Origin: Helicoverpa zea
Lineage: Eukaryota > Arthropoda > Insecta > Lepidoptera > Noctuidae
Direction of reading: 5' to 3'
Assembly: GCF_022581195.2 (NCBI RefSeq)
Contig: NC_061476.1
Span: 9,036,098-9,100,097, forward strand
DNA length: 64,000 nucleotides
Within the stretch, counting starts at the first letter, position 1. Each line of letters starts with the position of its first letter. Under the pieces are notes generated by a model. The model saw only the letters and a program-made list of their open reading frames with translations, made no database searches and was not told the origin of the DNA. Positions 1 to 11,487 of this stretch are shown here, in pieces. The position numbers and the translations under genes were made by a program.

Positions 1-800
1 AAACTTTTGGCAATATTTTCAACCGTCTGTAACTGTAATTTTCGAAAAGGAAAACCGTCCTAAGTTTTGACTGTTATGAATGGTTTTTGATACCTAGATG
101 CTTTGAAAGATTTTCCTTCGACTTAGAAACCATCATTTTTGTCAATATAAAAAAATGGAAATGGTGATCACAAAAATCCACTCATTTATGTAGCTAAGTT
201 GGATGTAAAGAAAAATACGTAAGTACTAAAGAGGTGGATACAGCTCCTTCACAGGCTTGGCTATGCATATTGAGCCTCTCGCAGTATCTAGATAAATTGT
301 TGACAATGATGAAATGTTATCTGGCAATTGAAAGTTAAAATGTAGTAAAGTTTGAGAACCTCAGCGTAACGGTAATCAGCGCAAAGTCAACGCGTTCGTA
401 ACCCGAACCTCTTACAAATCATAATCGCGTGTTATTTAGTACTAAATAATAGTTGAAATAATATGGCACTGCGCTTTTGTGCGCCCGCGCATTGTCGAGG
501 CCGGAAGTGACGTGGCGGGTGCGCGCGCAACGGCTCTGCGCCATATTGTTTCCGCCACAATGGCCCGCGAGATTAATTAAAACGGTCGATGTGAAGTAAT
601 AAACAATTGTTTTGTGTCGCTGTATCGCGGGACAGATCATTGTGGGATTTTCTTATTGATGCAAGATTCAGTTGTAGGAACTTGAACTAGAAGTTACGTA
701 GTAACTATTATAGTAATCTGTGCTAGAAGTCCGAAATACATCGTATCACGGCTAAGCTAGTGGGGTTAAGATTACTGTATCTACGTATAGAAACTTGATG
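1..800. other. No gene seen; GC-rich patch at 450-560
   Basis: No supported coding region. A short CpG-rich patch at about 470-560 contains the string GCGCCATATTG and CCGCCACAATGG, which could be promoter-like, but no adjoining gene was found. Confidence 0.3.
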
Positions 801-814
801 GTGATTATCGTGAT

Positions 815-900
815 GACAACTTCACCCGTTGTACACAATATCACCCGTTGTTCATATAATAATTTCACACGTTGTACATAATTTCAACCGTTACGACTAC
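815..900. repeat. Short tandem repeat around TCACCCGTTGTACA
   Basis: Four degenerate copies of a unit resembling TTCACCCGTTGTACATAAT lie head to tail. The last copy ends in TTCAACCGTTACGAC. The minisatellite at 905-1095 follows directly. Confidence 0.6.
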
Positions 901-904
901 ATTA

Positions 905-1095
905 CAGGAGTATAAAAGAGGAGTATAAAAGAGGAGTACATAATAGGAGTACATAAGAGGAGTACATAAGGGGAGTGCATAAGAGGAGTGCATAACATAC
1001 ACTGACGTATACATGCAGTAGATAAGAGGAGTACCTACATAAGAAAGAAAAAGAAAAAAAAGAGAGTACAAAAGAGGAGTGCATAAGAGGAGTAT
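905..1095. repeat. Minisatellite, unit about 13 bp (GAGGAGTACATAA)
   Basis: Seven or more near-identical copies of GAGGAGTACATAA / GAGGAGTATAAAA run from 905 to 1000. After a spacer with the TACACTGACG string, more copies occur at 1034-1095. Open frames crossing it are low-complexity and are not genes. Confidence 0.75.
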
Positions 1096-1457
1096 GATTT
1101 ATGGCGAAATTTTGCCGCCCAGTTAAACGTGCCGCCCGGAGCATTTGCCCCCAATTCGCCCCCCACGCTTGGCCACTGATATTACTTAACAACTTGAAAA
1201 CCACAAGTTTCAAGAAACTCGGCCTCCTGGCTCCCGACGTCATTAAATCAAAGCAGGCCGTTAAAAGTTTATTCAAAGCAGGCTGAATAACGACGCTTTT
1301 CGTCAGAATTACATGAGACAGCACAAAAAAACGCTAACATGTCACCACTTCCTATGTGTTATTACTAGGAAGACGAAGAGGCGCAACAAACTCCCCAGAA
1401 ACACATGTCTGTCTTTCTAATAAAAAAATAATCTTAATGATTAAAATTTCACATTGA

Positions 1458-3197
1458 AGGGAATACATTGAAGGGCTTACTGACGACAATAATATTTTAA
1501 GTAGGTCTGGCTCGGATATTGCTAACATATTTAATAATTTCTTTATAGACACTGTTGAAAATAATATTACCTCGAAACATAATGATACGCAGAATATTAA
1601 CACTAATGATCGAAGCATTTTTCTTGAACCAACTAATGCCATAGAAATTAACAGTACAATAAAATCTTTAAAAAATACAAAATCTTCAGGTTACGACAAT
1701 ATTACTACAGAGCTTATTAAACTAATATCACACTTCATAGCACATCCTTTATCTCATATTATTAACCTGTCATTAGAACAGGGTTGTTTTCCGGAAAAAC
1801 TAAAGCTTTCCATAATTAAACCTCTGCATAAGAAAAATGCAAAAACAGATAAAAATAACTACCGACCTATCGCCCTAATCCCTATTTTGACAAAAATTTT
1901 CGAAAAAATCATTTATAAGAGGCTACTTAATTTTCTAAATAAGACCGATGTTCTTGCCAAAGAACAATTTGGATTCAGAAAAGGTAAATCTATCCAGTTG
2001 GCAACATTTATAAACAGCATAAATCATAAAATTTCTCCTAGCGTTCTCTTTCTAGACTTAAGTAAGGCCTTTGATGTTGTTGATCATACTAGACTCATAA
2101 GCAAATTAGAAAAATATGGTGTGAGAGGTATAGCGTTAGATTGGTTTAAATCGTACCTAACTGGCAGAACACAAATAACTCGTATAACTAAATTTAATAG
2201 CAAAACCAATACTCTCGAAAATTTCGATTTCAGTCCCAGATTTAACCATTTTGGAGTACCACAAGGAAGCATTTTAGGTCCTTTATTATTCCTCATCTAC
2301 GTTAATGATTTTCCCCAGGTGGTCTACAACCACGAATGTGTTTTATTTGCGGATAATACCTCAGTAATTATACGGTGTGATAATGAAAAAAACTATAAAG
2401 AGGAAATACATAAACTACTAAAAGAGATTACTGAATGGGTCGATATAAATGCATTAAAAATAATCTTAGATAAAGCGAAAATAATTAATTTTAGGTCACA
2501 TAAAAGCAAATCGAAACAATTAGACATCATTTGCAATAATACACCCATCGAACAGGTGAAAAACATTAATTTTCTTGGGATTACAGTAGACGAGCACCTT
2601 ATATGGAAAGATCATATCGATAACATCTGTAAAAAAATTAATAAATCTGTTTTTGCTGTAAAAAGAATCAAAGATTCTTCTTCAAAACACACATCTTTAA
2701 TGGTGTACCATGCCTACGTGTGCTCCATTATACGATATGGCATAGTGATATGGGGGTATACAGCAGATCTTATGCGTGTTTTTATTGCACAGAAGAAATG
2801 CATTCGCGCTATCTTTAATACTAAATGGTCAGACTCTTGCAGGCCCATTTTTAAACAAGAAAAAATATTAACTGTCCCTTGCATGTACATTTATGAAGTG
2901 GCCAAATTCGTTAAATCCAATATTGAATTGTTAGAACGTAAAAATAATACAAACAGGCGCAAAGTCACCCATTCTTATTTAAAAATGCCAATTCCACGGC
3001 TGGAAATGTGCAGACGAAGTTGCGTGTACATGGCGCCGCTTATCTTTAACTCTCTGCCTCAGAAGATAATCGAATTGCCATATGAGAAATTCTGTAGGTC
3101 TCTACGAACGTGGCTAATAGAAGAGAGCTTCTATTCTGTAGAGGAGTTTATAAGAAAGTTTTCGACTCATTCCTATCATTTTAGAAATGCATTGTAA
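1458..3197 (+). pseudogene. LINE reverse transcriptase, active site FADN
   Basis: This would be the reverse transcriptase of a LINE, which copies its RNA at a nicked target. RT blocks appear in order: NNYRPIALIP near 1855-1880, KEQFGFRKGKS, LFLDLSKAFDVVDH, GVPQGSILGPLLFLIYVNDFP, and then FADN where the family has F/YADD. The second catalytic aspartate is therefore asparagine, so the copy should be inactive even though the frame is open. The C-terminal region (LGITVDEHLIWKDHI, ...IRYGIVIWG) is typical of jockey-like elements. The first methionine available is at 1887, but homology extends upstream of it. Codons are AT-rich, like the other LINEs here. Confidence 0.85.
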
Positions 3198-3402
3198 TTA
3201 CTCTTATCATATTTTAAGTATTGTGTTTCTTTTGTGTGAGTGTTACAACTGATAGATTAAGTCTGTGTTTTTCTTTTTTTTTCTCTCAATATTTGCATGC
3301 TGTTTTATAACTGCGGAATGTGTCTAGCACTTTTATTAAATTTTGTACCAACTCTTGTACCACATTTTATGCAAATAAATGAAATTATAAATTATTATTA
3401 TT
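1458..3402 (+). mobile_element. 5'-truncated non-LTR retrotransposon (jockey/CR1-like LINE), copy A
   Basis: One open frame runs without a stop from 1458 to the TAA at 3195-3197 and encodes the C-terminal half of a LINE ORF2: linker, reverse transcriptase and C-terminal region. An in-frame stop at 1455-1457 and the lack of an endonuclease domain show that the 5' end is missing. The 3' UTR has AATAAATGAAATT and ends in an (ATT)n tail near 3390-3402, as in CR1/jockey-type LINEs. A Helitron-like copy begins 10 bp downstream. Confidence 0.88.
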
Positions 3403-3411
3403 CAATTTAAA

Positions 3412-3615
3412 TCTATACTAATATTATAAAGAGGAAAACTTTGTTTGTTTGTTTGTTTGGTTGTAATGGATAAACTCAAAAACTACAGGACCGATCTTAA
3501 ATATTCTTTCACCATTAGAAAGCTATATTATCTGCGAGTAACATAGGCTATATTTTATCCCGGTGCGGGCAGTAGCTCCCACGGGACGCGGGTGAAACCG
3601 CGGGAAAACGGCTAA
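3412..3615 (+). mobile_element. Short Helitron-like lepidopteran repeat, copy 1
   Basis: It begins A|TCTATACTAATATTATAAAG, passes through a (TTTG)n stretch, AACTACAGGACCGAT and CATAGGCTATATTTTATCCC, and ends at GGGAAAACGGCTAA. The same sequence occurs inverted at 12606-12805. A 5' TC, a 3' CTRR-type end and no target duplication fit a non-autonomous Helitron; the family assignment is from memory of lepidopteran repeats. Confidence 0.65.
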
Positions 3616-5700
3616 ATAGTAACAAATATTTTTGTTAAAACAACTAAAGTCAGCAAGCGTACAGTATCCCAAACACATTGATGTCAGCTTACGTGCGTGA
3701 CAGAAGCAAGTGACATCACCACAGCCTGAGGGGTGTGGCGGGGCGGAGGGGTAGCTACAACTCCATAACATCATTATTTGATGGCTACCGAAGTACCAGT
3801 CCGTGCGGGATAAAAGCAAGACAAATTCTCTCGTAAGTCTCTGTGACGAAAAGGAATCCGTCACCTATCCTTTTAGAAAATATACTAAATTGTAGAGGTT
3901 CTTCTATCTAATACCATATGCAACCTCATAATAAGTTTAATGCAGGTGGAGATTTGCTAACTAATATTATTAGAGATTAATTTACAGTACAGAAATTATA
4001 TATCCTATTGGCCTTCTGCACTAATCTGTCGTGTACAAGTGACACGCAGCCAATTTGAAGAAGTTCCGCCAATATTTGTGTCATGAACAGCCTTCCTACT
4101 TCCACGCCATGAATCGCAATCCGTTCCATGACATATTAATATATAACGTGCCTATGTACCTACAGCATATCAGTAAAGGGTGTAATGCGTATTCTTAATA
4201 TTGTTCCTTAGAAGACGCTTCTCCATTCCGTAAAAAAAAATAGCCACATTAACGCACTGCGCCGTCGTGATCGCAAATGAATTAGATTAACGTTGTGAAT
4301 ATAGTATCTAGATTCACCCTTTAAAAACATATGCACAGCAATAAAACGAAACAAATACAATTTAATGAAATCAAACATCTCTGTAACCTGGCACAACAGC
4401 TACCCTCACAGACGTGCTCACTCGGAATCAGCCCAATGTGTAAACAATGGGCCGCCAATCAACCGCCGAGCCTGATGCGAACTGACGCTGAGCACGGGGC
4501 CACAGGGGCCCGGGGCCCCGGCTCCGGGCTCTTATGAGGAGCATATTGCGCGAGTTTTTTGTTGCCCCTCACCGGGTCGCACAATGAAAACGAATAAGCG
4601 AACTCTTGACGTAGCCGCGGGCGGGACACAGATTATTGTGCAGAGTAGATAGCGATTTGATTTTTGCACTCTTGTAGGCAAAGAGAATAATTCTGATAAT
4701 TGCTGTTATAAAATAAAAGTGCAAAGCAAACGCTAATTGTTAATAACTTTCATTTGAACATTATTTTAGTGCTAAGAAAATACCTTCTTTTCTTTCCTTC
4801 TCAATAGTAGTTTAATGCTGATTTATGATATACTTAGGAAGTTGTTACATTTAAAGTACCTGGTCTCAAAACAATAAAAAATCAATCATGTTTTTCCCAA
4901 GTGTTTAAGAGGAGCTTTGCAAATCTAATAGGTAAAATACTGTCAGCCGATATAAAGCAGGAAACTACCTGACGCATCTGAGAGAGTTGTCATACTCTAT
5001 GGTGTAAGTCTGATATTGTTTATGATTTGTTCAGTGGAGTGCAGTTAACATAAAGTTTATTGGTTGCGTCGGTTCATTAACTAATGTTTATTATCTGTTA
5101 ATATAAACGAGCTACTCGTGCTCTACAGGGAGGACGCGGTTCATACGCGGTACATACTCCTTTATTGCCGGATTAGTTGTGCAGATAAATGATTGAATAG
5201 CAAATTGTTTATATTGTTGATGAATGGGTATGTTATCTTAGCATGTAAGGATTTTTTTCTCCTATAAGTAGCACTTATTATTGTTTTGGATGATGATACG
5301 TCGAATCTGCACTCAACATTCAGCAACATTTGAAAGTAAAACACGGTGTAGTTGCCCAGGTTCTGCAGATCCGACTTTTAATTGATAAGTAGGTATAGAT
5401 AGACGAAATGAGGCATTTGCAAAGAATATGCAAGTAGAATCGATATTTGTCACATTGTAAGCTTTGACGTAAGAAGATATTAGATGCACTACGTATAAGC
5501 TGTAATATACAGTACAGTGCGGTTTGAGACTACTTAAAGTACGTACAAGTTTAGAGAAAAACTCTGTTGAGTATCCCAAATTGCAAGATTCTTACCTAAT
5601 TTTATCTGAAAAGCGAAACAAGCAACGCCCCATCAATAGAACATTTTAAATTCATGTCAAATTGTTTGTTTACACGTTGTCCGTCGTCACTCCCTCTCAT
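3616..5700. other. About 2 kb with no supported gene
   Basis: AT-rich sequence with only short chance reading frames. A GC patch at 4495-4525 (CAGGGGCCCGGGGCCCCGGC) stands out but has no recognisable role. Confidence 0.4.
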
Positions 5701-6060
5701 TCACCGCAATAATCTGCGATAAATACGTTTGTAATGTCGAGTTCACCGAGCCGTCGCTCGCCGTGATCCTGTCTCCGTCAGCCACCCATCCGCGCCGAAC
5801 TCGCGGCTAATAGGCTTAACCTCCCCGCATTGTCCGCGCTTGCACAAAACTCCGGATTACACCCACATTGTGACGTTTACTCAGAAAACGAATATTTTGT
5901 ACAATGTTCAACAGATTAGGACGTATTCTGTTCTGTTGGATATTATTGATGTTAATTTTGTACGAAGAGTTTACTTCCGAAGGGATGTAAACTGCTTTTT
6001 TTCAGACAAAGGGGCAGGTGAGTGTTAATAACATTTCTTATGCTACTTTAAATCAGTTTT
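5701..6060. other. CpG-richer block, no gene identified
   Basis: The stretch 5740-5815 is GC-rich (GCCGTCGCTCGCCGTGATCC). A 62-codon frame at 5840-6028 has no recognisable motif. Confidence 0.25.
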
Positions 6061-6062
6061 TT

Positions 6063-6110
6063 CTGCTTCTCTGTTTTTCTGCTTCTCTGTTTTTCTGCTT
6101 CTCTGTTTTT
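6063..6110. repeat. Three perfect 16-bp tandem copies (CTGCTTCTCTGTTTTT)
   Basis: CTGCTTCTCTGTTTTT repeats exactly three times, with partial copies at both edges. Confidence 0.85.
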
Positions 6111-6955
6111 CTGCCAAACTTTAAATCTGTAATATTAAATGCTTCTACATTCATATTACTTACATAATTTGAAATGTAACTTAGGTACCTGTTGTGACAG
6201 GATTATAGAAACTGCATTCATTGAAAGACTAACTGTACTCAACGATCATAGCAGAGAAGATAACATACAATTTCTTGGCAGTCGGGTAAAGTATAACTCG
6301 CATAGACGAATATCTTAATAATATCTACTTACGGCATTAAATAGATAAATCAGAATACGGTCACTAACAGCGCTCTTCAGAGACTTTCGTTGATAACATG
6401 TGTTCACATTCGCACGACGTTACCTACACCTACACGATATGATGAATAAATGTAAAGATTTGTCTTTTTATCTTTATCAAATTAATTGAACTGGAAATGT
6501 ACTCCTACGTTGATAATGATAACACGTGGTAAGAGATTTGCTCTCTACAAATACTTTGTATATTTACTGCTTGGACATAATGAGTTATTCCCAATTTGTC
6601 ATTAGTACCGATTGGTCACCAACTATTTTTTCCATACACCAAATCCCAATTGGTCATTCGAGCAAAATAAATAATTTAATATTTAAATTTTGAGTTTCGT
6701 TTCGTCACCCGCATAAAAATACACGTATCAGAGTACCGTCAGAAATAAAAGTGTTAGAAGAATTTTAATTTAGAAGAATTAAAAATTTTAAATGAAAAAC
6801 TTCGATGTAGGTAAAGGTGTTAATAGCTCTCATATAAATATTATAAAATAATAAAATTTACATTAAAACACAGGTGAAGACAACATGGGCATTTTGTAAT
6901 CCCGAAAATGTGACTCGATACTTTTTGTACCGGTAACAAAAGTACCAGGAGCCCA
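6111..6955. other. No gene seen
   Basis: AT-rich sequence with no coding frame of note and no repeat that I recognise. Confidence 0.35.
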
Positions 6956-6958
6956 TAA

Positions 6959-7365
6959 GGCCTCTGCCTCGAATTTTGCGGGCAGCGGGGCGGCGGCGGC
7001 GGCGGCGCGGGAGCGACAGGATCTTACGCGTATAATCAAATGGACCGGCCCTCGAATACAGCGGCGCGGCTGCGGGCAACGAGCGGTGCGCTCCAGTCAA
7101 GCGGTGACCGCCCGCGTTGGGCGTCTGCATTGTAGGCATAGTGTTATACATTTTTTTGTGACGTATCAAAATGTCTTCGGACGTGCAAGAGCTAATTATT
7201 TCGGCCATCTTTGAGAGGACAGAAAACACAACAGAACACAACACTACACTGCTATAGTGCCGCGCGGTCTGCCCGCTAGTTTCGAGAACAGGTATGCGTT
7301 GCCCGCCCCGCTCCCGCGCCGCCGCCGCTGCCGCCCCGCTGCCCGCAAAATTCGAGGCCGAGGCC
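6959..7365. mobile_element. PIF/Harbinger-like MITE with GC-rich terminal inverted repeats
   Basis: The element is bounded by inverted repeats of roughly 57 bp that start GGCCTC(T/G)GCCTCGAATTT and continue into GCGGCGGCGG. It is flanked by TAA on both sides (6956-6958 and 7366-7368), the 3-bp TWA duplication of PIF/Harbinger transposons. A 28-codon frame starting at the ATG near 7172 (plus strand) begins MSSDVQELIISAIF and may be the start of a deleted transposase; that is a guess. Confidence 0.75.
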
Positions 7366-7368
7366 TAA

Positions 7369-9755
7369 CTAGCAAAGAGATTGTATACATAAAAAAAATA
7401 TTCACAAACAAGAAAATAAATATAAAATTTAATTAACAAAAATAATTTGAATATAGTCAGCAGTTGTGTTGTACATACTGCAGTTCTTTTTTTCTAAATT
7501 GGACCTTGTTCGAATAAACAGAACCTTTCAGTTCAATTATTTTCTTAATCGTACAATTCGTACAATTAGTATATAAAAAGTAAAATCCTGACACTCTTGA
7601 GTGCTATACTCCTGTAAGTTATGCGGTCCTAGTTCATGGTGGGCAGTTCCATGGACACTCGTTGATTGGTATATTACTCATTTGATTTATGCGATCCTGG
7701 TATTTTGGTTCTGGCCGTGCGTTGTGTGACGCCGTTGAAATAACGATTTTATTAATAATAGCGCCTTGCCATATTCGGAAAAAAACATGACCAACATAAA
7801 TAAAAAAAAAACATATTACAATATTGTACTTTTTTTGTTGACAGTACTTTTTACAAAATAAAGTACGGATAACGAATTGAGGCTAAGCAAAATAAAATAT
7901 TTTATCGAATGACAAACTGAGACACGTTTTTTATGGATGCCAAATCACTAAAATGACGAATTGGGCATAACTCGACATAATGAGTCTAGTTAATAGCCTA
8001 GAAGATATACAATATACCATGTAAGTAATAAATAAATAGTAGCCGATGTTGTATGCACTGGAAACAATATATAACATTCTCAGAAAACAAAAGCTCTCTG
8101 AATGGTTTATTAGCACTAAGTATCATATTATGTAGGTAGGTAGTTTGATATAAATATTCTAAGTATTGGATTCTATCAATTGCAACATAAAATATTTACA
8201 CATAATCTTCCACAGGCTTACAGAACACAAAGCTTTACACGTCCAACACATATGACAAAACTATAAATCCGTCAATAATAACTCTATTATACCACACTTG
8301 AATAGCTCGCAAAACTTTTATTGCACAAATTATTATATTCTTCACAATATTGTGTCACAATGGCCCACGGAAGCTTGGAGGCGGAACTGTAAGTCGGGAT
8401 CAGTGGGGATTAAGATCCGCTGCGGTCAAGCAGAGGCGTAATACCGGAGTTACGCGGTATTGCGGTATTGTGCGGTAATACCGGACAATGTTTGTGGGTG
8501 TCGGCAGTCATCTATCGCTGAATTGACAAGTGCGACGAGGTAACACGGTTTTTTTCTGTGATTGTTAAGGCGAATGCGAGAAATACTTTTAATTGTACAT
8601 AAATAAATTATAACCAAATAAATTATTCATAGAAAATAAATGTTACTCTTAAGTTATATTAGTGGAAACTGTTTAGCAGCAGGTGGATACCTATTTCAGT
8701 TTAAGCCGAAACTGAACTGCCTACAGGTAAAATGTCTTTGTTTTTGTCTTTAATAGACAGCATTTTTTATGCAGTAAGAAGTGCCTGTGCCTACATCTGA
8801 TCATCATGATCATTCTCATATCTGAATATGAAAAAGGTGATATAATGTTAACGACGGAGATGTGACGACCAAAGTACCTATGGCGTATCTAAGTACCCTG
8901 TACCGCTCAGGAATACAGTATACTGAAGCTTAAATGTATTTCATTTAATTTCACATTTTTGATTAATTAAAATTAATTCAGTCTTCATAATTCTGAAAAA
9001 GAAGAAAAAGCACTGAAGCCTTTCATTATCCAATATGTATATGACATAGAACAGATCACATGTAGTAAGTCACAAAGGCGTATAAGTATGTACATGTAAC
9101 GTCGTCGGCTGCACACCTACATGAAAGAAACACAAAGCAGATGTCTGCGTCCTTTGATACGCGCCGCTGATCTCGTCTCAATACGGACGCTGCGGATAAC
9201 TTCTCGAGTGTAAGGAGGAATTCCTTCCTGTATTGTGTCACGTACTTCCTGCGTTTTTGTACAATATTCCAAGGCAGATAATGCTGGAGTTCTGTATAAT
9301 TTGTGACGGATGTTTAACACAGGCTTAATTGTATTGACGCAATCCCCTCGCGCCGACGCACACCATGGAGACATGAAGTCTTCTTTCTTTTCTTTGAAGA
9401 AAATACTTATCTATTTCAAAATAGTGGAACATGGTGCTGTTGTTACTATGTACTTTTAAATAACGTAGTAATTGTCAATGAACCCGATTATTCTATTTGG
9501 TGCGAGTTTCATACAAGGCTTGGAATTCTTGCAACGTTAGGATTGGGTTCTACTTAGAGATTACTTCAATCTTACCTGCATTGATTGTAGGTATTGGTAT
9601 GTATTTAAGATTTTCCAGAAAGACTTTAGCTTTAGCCTTTGAAGTAGGTCAGTGCCATATTGACTATCTAGCACATACCTACATTCTTCACTGTGCTTAC
9701 AAATCACTTTTTAGAACTTTGAGTTTAGTATTACTATAGTATAGTATTTTAACAA
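7369..9755. other. About 2.4 kb, no supported gene
   Basis: AT-rich sequence. At 8437-8490 the strings CGGTATTG and AATACCG recur several times in both orientations, forming a small imperfect palindrome. Nothing else was recognised. Confidence 0.35.
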
Positions 9756-9776
9756 ACATTACACAAGGGAACAAGA

Positions 9777-10175
9777 AGTGAAGAAGAACAAGTCGTGGTG
9801 GCCTAGTGGGCAAAGAACCAACCTCTCGAGTATGAGGGCGCGGGTTCGATTCCAGGTCAGGCAAGTACCAATGCAACTTTTCTAAGTTTGTATGTACTTT
9901 CTAAGTATATCTTAGACACCAATGACTGTGTTTCGGATGGCACGTTAAACTGTAGGTCCCGGCTGTCATTGAACATCCTTGGCAGTCGTTACGGGTAGTC
10001 AGAAGCCAGTAAGTCTGACACCAGTCTAACCAAGGGGTATCGGGTTGCCCGGGTAACTGGGTTGAGGAGGTCAGATAGGCAGTCGCTTCTTGTAAAGCAC
10101 TGGTACTCAGCTGAATCCGGTTAGACTGGAAGCCGACCCCAACATAGTTGGGAAAAGGCTCGGAGGATGATGATG
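9777..10175 (+). mobile_element. tRNA-derived lepidopteran SINE
   Basis: The head is tRNA-like, with GTGGCCTAGTGGGCAAAGAA (A-box region) and GGTTCGATTCC (B box) near 9842-9852. The body includes TCAGCTGAATCCGGTTAGAC and the tail is ATGATGATGA. A perfect 16-bp target duplication, ACACAAGGGAACAAGA, flanks it at 9761-9776 and 10176-10191. This marks insertion by LINE machinery into the terminal repeat of the surrounding transposon. Confidence 0.9.
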
Positions 10176-10329
10176 ACACAAGGGAACAAGATTTTTGTTG
10201 CATGAAATATTACGACTAATATTGTATATTTCTGGGCTGCTAATTGAAGATCTGAAGTCAGAATTTCTGTATCAGCTTTAGTTTTTGAAATATCAGCAAA
10301 ACGTGATTTTCAAGAAAAACACAATTTTA

Positions 10330-11294
10330 TTAACAAAAAACAGCAAAAGAACAACAATTAAGGATCAAAAACTTTCTTTCATAAGATTTTCTAGCTTGAT
10401 TCGGTGCACTAGGGCTGTCTTTAATCCTGCACCAGTAGTTCGCCACCATGTTGGCATTCCAATGATCCTGGGACCGCTTTTCCATAGTCCGAATATCTTG
10501 ATGGTACCGTTCGCCTTGTTCTTCAGTGAGATCACATAGATTTTCAGGGAAATGGTCGAAATGGCTAAGGAGGAAGTATACCTTGGTGCTCATATTACAA
10601 CCAAGCCGACAACATCTGTTCAAAGTGATTTGAATAAGCTTTCATCCTTTTTGTTTGATAGAAAATTTTGTGAAATCCAAACGAATTCGTTTCAGGCAGT
10701 TTTTTCGATATCGGTCATGTAATTATGAAACTTACACTTATGTCAACCAACCTTATTTGTGGACCATCAGAAATTCCGGCTTTTAGTTTCTCTATACTCA
10801 AATTATGGGACTTTTTAGATATGTATTGAGCATTTTTGTTCAGAGCTTTTAGAAGTTGTTTCATGAGCCCAAGTTTGATGTGCTAAGGTGGTAGCACCTT
10901 TATTAAGGTAAAGTAGTAGATAACAAATTTGGGTTAATCCATTTGGACCGTTTTTTTGTTAATACCGTTCATATCAACCTCGCAGAAAGACTACCTAATG
11001 TTCGAGGGTTCTCGCCAGATCATCGGTGTTTGTTACTTGAAATGGGGTCTTTTCTTATTTTTCCATAACCTTAAAGACTCGACGCATGTTTTACATACCA
11101 TTTTAGACACCCAGTAGGTACCTGTCGCAGGTGTCCAAAGAAAATCCAAAGAACTCAAAGTAAACCCGTTTCAAGAACTCCGACACGCTTAGTCTACAAT
11201 CTTTAAATGTATATTCACCACAAATATTACAGAAATAGTTAGTGTCATTTTTACAATTATTTTGCAACATAGAAATAGTAAACATTATATACTT
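10330..11294 (-). pseudogene. Broken gene of a multi-copy arthropod protein family (putative zinc-binding)
   Basis: Read on the minus strand, segments in several frames match a family I remember as repeated in many insect and Hydra genomes, function unknown to me. The order is an N-terminal CNICGEYT (CxxC) near 11220, then HIKLGLMKQLLKALN near 10870, then FPENLCDLTEEQGERYHQD and TMEKRSQDHWNANMVANYW near 10400-10550. At least three stops or frameshifts separate these blocks; for example, a TAG lies directly before HIKLGLMK. It lies wholly inside the TIR element at 9760-11487, which suggests that the transposon carried or captured it. Confidence 0.6.
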
Positions 11295-11487
11295 TTTAAA
11301 TAAAATGCTGTTTTATGAAATTGATGTGTAACTAGTTCGAAATACGGTCAATAGCTGTATCTCAAAAACTAAAGCTGTTAGAAAAAAAATGTGGGTAGAT
11401 TTGAAATCAGCGACCTCGAATTAGTAAACAAAAGTCATAAAATTTCATGCAACAAAAAAAAGTCTTATTTTGTTCCCTTGTGTTATA

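Larger units (their letters stand above)
9760..11487 (-). mobile_element. Decayed TIR transposon carrying a broken gene
   Basis: The ends are inverted repeats: CACAAGGGAACAAGA plus TTTTTGTTGCATGAAAT on the left, and the reverse complement on the right (ATTTCATGCAACAAAAAA ... TTGTTCCCTTGTG at about 11441-11486). TTA flanks both outer ends, which suggests a 3-bp duplication. A SINE has inserted inside the left inverted repeat and duplicated 16 bp of it. The interior holds an antisense degraded gene. The superfamily is not settled. Confidence 0.65.

Noticed and set aside
902..1324. 140-codon minus-strand frame with Tyr/Leu/Ser repeats
   Set aside because: Its C-terminal half is the translation of the GAGGAGTACATAA minisatellite, so it is not a gene.
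6858..7244. 128-codon minus-strand frame
   Set aside because: It spans the terminal repeat and body of the Harbinger-like MITE and includes a translated CGG run.
9790..9870. Functional tRNA gene
   Set aside because: A and B boxes are present, but no complete cloverleaf was seen and the sequence continues into a SINE body with a tail and 16-bp duplication.
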